From: Chloroflexota bacterium
Lineage (GTDB): Bacteria; Chloroflexota; Anaerolineae; 4572-78; J111
Reading direction: 5' to 3'
Assembly: GCA_003695455.1 (NCBI GenBank)
Contig: RFJF01000591.1
Location: 1-8,648, forward strand
Length of the DNA: 8,648 bases
Both the position numbers and the translations under genes were made by a program. How positions within the stretch are numbered: the stretch's first letter is position 1; each line of letters opens with the position of its first letter. Shown here in pieces: positions 7,257-8,648 of the stretch. A model generated the notes under the pieces. That model did no database searches. It saw only the letters and a program-made list of their open reading frames with translations, and was not told the origin of the DNA.

Positions 7257-7294
7257 CAAATAATGAAAATTAGCGTTACCCGCACCCTCTAACG

Positions 7295-7308
7295 TACGGC
7301 CTGCCGTA
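7295..7308. repeat. Short dyad between the GH42 and GH43 genes
   Basis: TACGGC at 7295-7300 and GCCGTA at 7303-7308 are perfect reverse complements separated by two bases, in the 91-nt gap between the two glycosidase genes. An A-run rather than a T-run follows on the plus strand, so it is not an intrinsic terminator for the operon. It may be a weak mRNA hairpin or protein site, or chance. Confidence 0.35.
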
Positions 7309-7336
7309 AAAAACCAAAAACACGACACTACCTTTT

Positions 7337-7341
7337 GAGGA
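7337..7341 (+). promoter_or_regulatory. Ribosome binding site deciding the GH43 start
   Basis: GAGGA lies 6 nt before ATG 7348 and only 3 nt before the adjacent in-frame GTG at 7345. The spacing favours ATG 7348 as the true start. Confidence 0.7.
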
Positions 7342-7347
7342 AATGTG

Positions 7348-8328
7348 ATGACTGCTAAAAACTATCGTACGGTAACGGTCAGCAATGTAACACCCCGGCG
7401 AGATACCAACGGGAACATTCTCGATGCACACGGCGGGGCGCATTTTAACGTCTTTGAGAATCGCTATTATAATTACGGCGTTCACTACATGGATACCGAC
7501 GGCTTTTCTTTTACGCAACATTATGTCAGTTACAGTTCCAAAGATTTTGTCAATTGGGAGTTTCATGGCCGGCTGTTGGCAAAAAATGCGCCGGCGGGGC
7601 TCTACTTTCGGCCTCACGTGGTCTACAACCCCAAAACTCAGCAATATGTGCTGTGGTATCTCTGGTACAAAAATTATGTGCACGCTGCCAAAAATATTTG
7701 CTTCAAAGGCGTGGCTGTTTCAGATTCGCCCAGCGGCCCTTTTGAAATTGTCAACAATAACGTGCCGCTCAGCGGTGGTCTGTCCGGCGACCATGACCTG
7801 TTTGTGGATGACGACGGCACAGGCTACCTGATTTACTCGATGCATGATTTTTCGGGCCGAAAAAAACGGGCGATTATCACCGTGGAACGTTTGGCCGGTG
7901 ATTATCTGTCGTCTGCCATGCACAGCGCCCAGATACCCGCCGAGGATATTCCGTGTGAAGCACCGGCTATGTTCAAACGAAACGGACTGTACTATTTTAT
8001 GTTTGACCGCTGGACCGACCGTGGGCCGCGCGGTTCCGGAGCCAGAGTGTACACGGCCACAAGCCCCTTTGGCCCCTACACCTACCGGGGAAACGTCAAC
8101 CGCCATCCGGGGGGCACCCCCATCATCAAGGCGCAGCAAAATACTGTGGCCCCCGTTGAAACCCCCAACGGAATCGAATATATCTGGGTGGGTGACCGCT
8201 GGAAATCGCGCGAGATTATGGGTGAGTCATTTCAATTCTGGGCCCCGCTGGTTTTTGACGATGGCGGTAACATTGAGACGTTTAAATTTGTTGATGACTG
8301 GTCAATGGATATCCGGGTGTTTGATTAA
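7348..8328 (+). CDS. Glycoside hydrolase family 43-like five-bladed beta-propeller enzyme
   Basis: A 326-residue single-domain protein with the repeated strand pattern of a GH43 five-bladed beta-propeller. Recognisable blocks are DAHGGAHF (26-33), RPHVVYNPKTQQYVLWY (88-104), GDHDLFVDDDGTGYLIYS (147-164), the probable general acid Glu204 in PCEAPAMFK (202-210) with GLYYFMFD after it, QQNTV (263-267) and GDRW (282-285). This set most resembles the GH43 branch that includes exo-beta-1,3-galactanases, where a Gln often sits in place of the usual catalytic base. A residue I recall as Glu just before the RPK/RPH motif in that branch is Phe87 here. There is no signal peptide, so it is likely cytoplasmic. 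It follows GH42 by 91 nt and precedes the RuBisCO-like gene by 26 nt, so it belongs to their operon. Substrate could be a galactoside, arabinoside or xyloside; this cannot be settled here. Confidence 0.85.
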   Translation: MTAKNYRTVTVSNVTPRRDTNGNILDAHGGAHFNVFENRYYNYGVHYMDTDGFSFTQHYVSYSSKDFVNWEFHGRLLAKNAPAGLYFRPHVVYNPKTQQYVLWYLWYKNYVHAAKNICFKGVAVSDSPSGPFEIVNNNVPLSGGLSGDHDLFVDDDGTGYLIYSMHDFSGRKKRAIITVERLAGDYLSSAMHSAQIPAEDIPCEAPAMFKRNGLYYFMFDRWTDRGPRGSGARVYTATSPFGPYTYRGNVNRHPGGTPIIKAQQNTVAPVETPNGIEYIWVGDRWKSREIMGESFQFWAPLVFDDGGNIETFKFVDDWSMDIRVFD

Positions 8329-8344
8329 CACAGCCGGCAAAAGA

Positions 8345-8349
8345 AGGAG
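8345..8349 (+). promoter_or_regulatory. Ribosome binding site of the RuBisCO-like gene
   Basis: AGGAG, 5 nt before ATG 8355, within the 26-nt gap after the GH43 stop codon. It supports this start and co-transcription with the glycosidases. Confidence 0.75.
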
Positions 8350-8354
8350 CAGGC

Positions 8355-8648
8355 ATGACCCACGAGCGCATTCTGGCAACCTATTTGATTGAAACCGCAC
8401 ATCCGCTGGAAAAGGCGGCGGCGGCCATGGCCGGCGAGCAATCATCCGGCACGTTTGTGGCTGTGCCCGGAGAAACCGCGGCGCTCACCGCCCGGCACGC
8501 GGCGCGGGTTGAGCGCATCACCGAACTGGAATCGGTGGATTCGCCCAGCCTGCCCGGTTCGCGGCTGCCCAAAGGGGCGGCGGGGTCGCCCATTTACCGG
8601 CGGGCCGAAGTGGTGCTGTCTTTTCCGCTGGAAAATGTGGGGCCATCG
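8355..8648 (+). CDS. RuBisCO-like protein (RuBisCO large-subunit family, form IV-type), N-terminal part; runs off right edge
   Basis: The frame is open from ATG 8355 to the window edge, giving 98 residues of what should be a protein of about 400. It matches the N-terminal domain of RuBisCO large-chain family proteins: ILATYLIET (6-14), AAAAMAGEQSSGTFVAVPGET (21-41, the counterpart of the RuBisCO AAESSTGTW region), ARVERITELE (50-59) and the strand AEVVLSFPLENVG (84-96). The GEQSSGTFV...PGET wording and the FPLENVG segment are typical of RuBisCO-like proteins, not of CO2-fixing forms I-III. Known RuBisCO-like proteins enolise or tautomerise methionine-salvage intermediates, or act as decarboxylase or transcarboxylase on 3-oxo-isoapionate 4-phosphate in D-apionate catabolism. 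Its position behind two glycosidases makes a sugar-acid role more likely than methionine salvage (inference). The active-site lysine and metal-binding motifs lie outside the window, so the subtype cannot be tested. Confidence 0.85.
   Translation, partial: MTHERILATYLIETAHPLEKAAAAMAGEQSSGTFVAVPGETAALTARHAARVERITELESVDSPSLPGSRLPKGAAGSPIYRRAEVVLSFPLENVGPS

Noticed and set aside
7263..7292. Nine-codon ATG-to-TAA mini frame between GH42 and GH43 (possible leader peptide)
   Set aside because: It has no ribosome binding site, no regulatory codon run and no attenuator-type stem-loop after it.
7295..7308. Intrinsic terminator between GH42 and GH43
   Set aside because: The dyad is short with a two-base centre and is followed by A residues, not T, on the coding strand.
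6009..7328. 439-codon minus-strand open frame opposite the GH42 gene
   Set aside because: It is the antisense shadow of a GC-rich gene whose plus-strand product has complete GH42 motifs. The minus-strand product has no recognisable domain.
1..8648. CRISPR array, tRNA, rRNA, transposase or phage genes
   Set aside because: No regularly spaced repeats, tRNA-like cloverleaf, rRNA-like blocks or transposase/integrase motifs were seen. Nearly all of the window is explained by the listed genes.

Overview
The window is a gene-dense bacterial chromosomal segment of moderately high GC, with strong purine-rich ribosome binding sites and short gaps between genes. It looks like a carbohydrate-catabolism locus. 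The gene mix (GH42, GH43, FAD-dependent oxidoreductase, aldo/keto reductase, xylose-isomerase-like TIM barrel, RuBisCO-like protein, FadR-type regulator) would fit a Chloroflexota (Anaerolineae-like) or similar environmental heterotroph. That taxonomic guess is weak, because no marker gene is present.

Layout. Positions 2-406 (+) are the C-terminal effector domain of a GntR/FadR-family regulator cut by the window edge. It is followed 39 nt later by a major facilitator transporter (446-1681, +). Convergent to these, on the minus strand, is a compact operon transcribed from about 4805 down to 1697: a xylose-isomerase-like TIM-barrel protein with a GTG start, an aldo/keto reductase and an FAD-dependent oxidoreductase, with gaps of 10 and 21 nt. 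A 354-nt AT-richer divergent control region (4806-5159) separates this operon from a plus-strand operon: a GH42 beta-galactosidase-like enzyme (5160-7256), a GH43-type beta-propeller enzyme (7348-8328), and the N-terminus of a RuBisCO-like (form IV-type) protein running off the right edge (8355 onward).

How it may work together (inference). The two glycosidases lack signal peptides, so they probably act in the cytoplasm on imported oligosaccharides or glycosides. The oxidoreductases and the TIM-barrel protein would convert the released sugar, or an oxidised derivative, by redox and isomerase/epimerase or decarboxylase steps. The RuBisCO-like protein would act on a keto-sugar-acid phosphate type of intermediate. 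RuBisCO-like proteins and TIM-barrel PF01261 proteins are known from D-apionate catabolism, so a branched-chain or plant-cell-wall sugar acid is one candidate substrate, but nothing in the window fixes the substrate.

The most striking non-coding signal is a 32-bp-arm inverted repeat (4930-4961 / 4984-5015) in the divergent control region. Each arm carries two TTGCCA words exactly 11 bp apart. It looks like a four-half-site operator that could control both operons.
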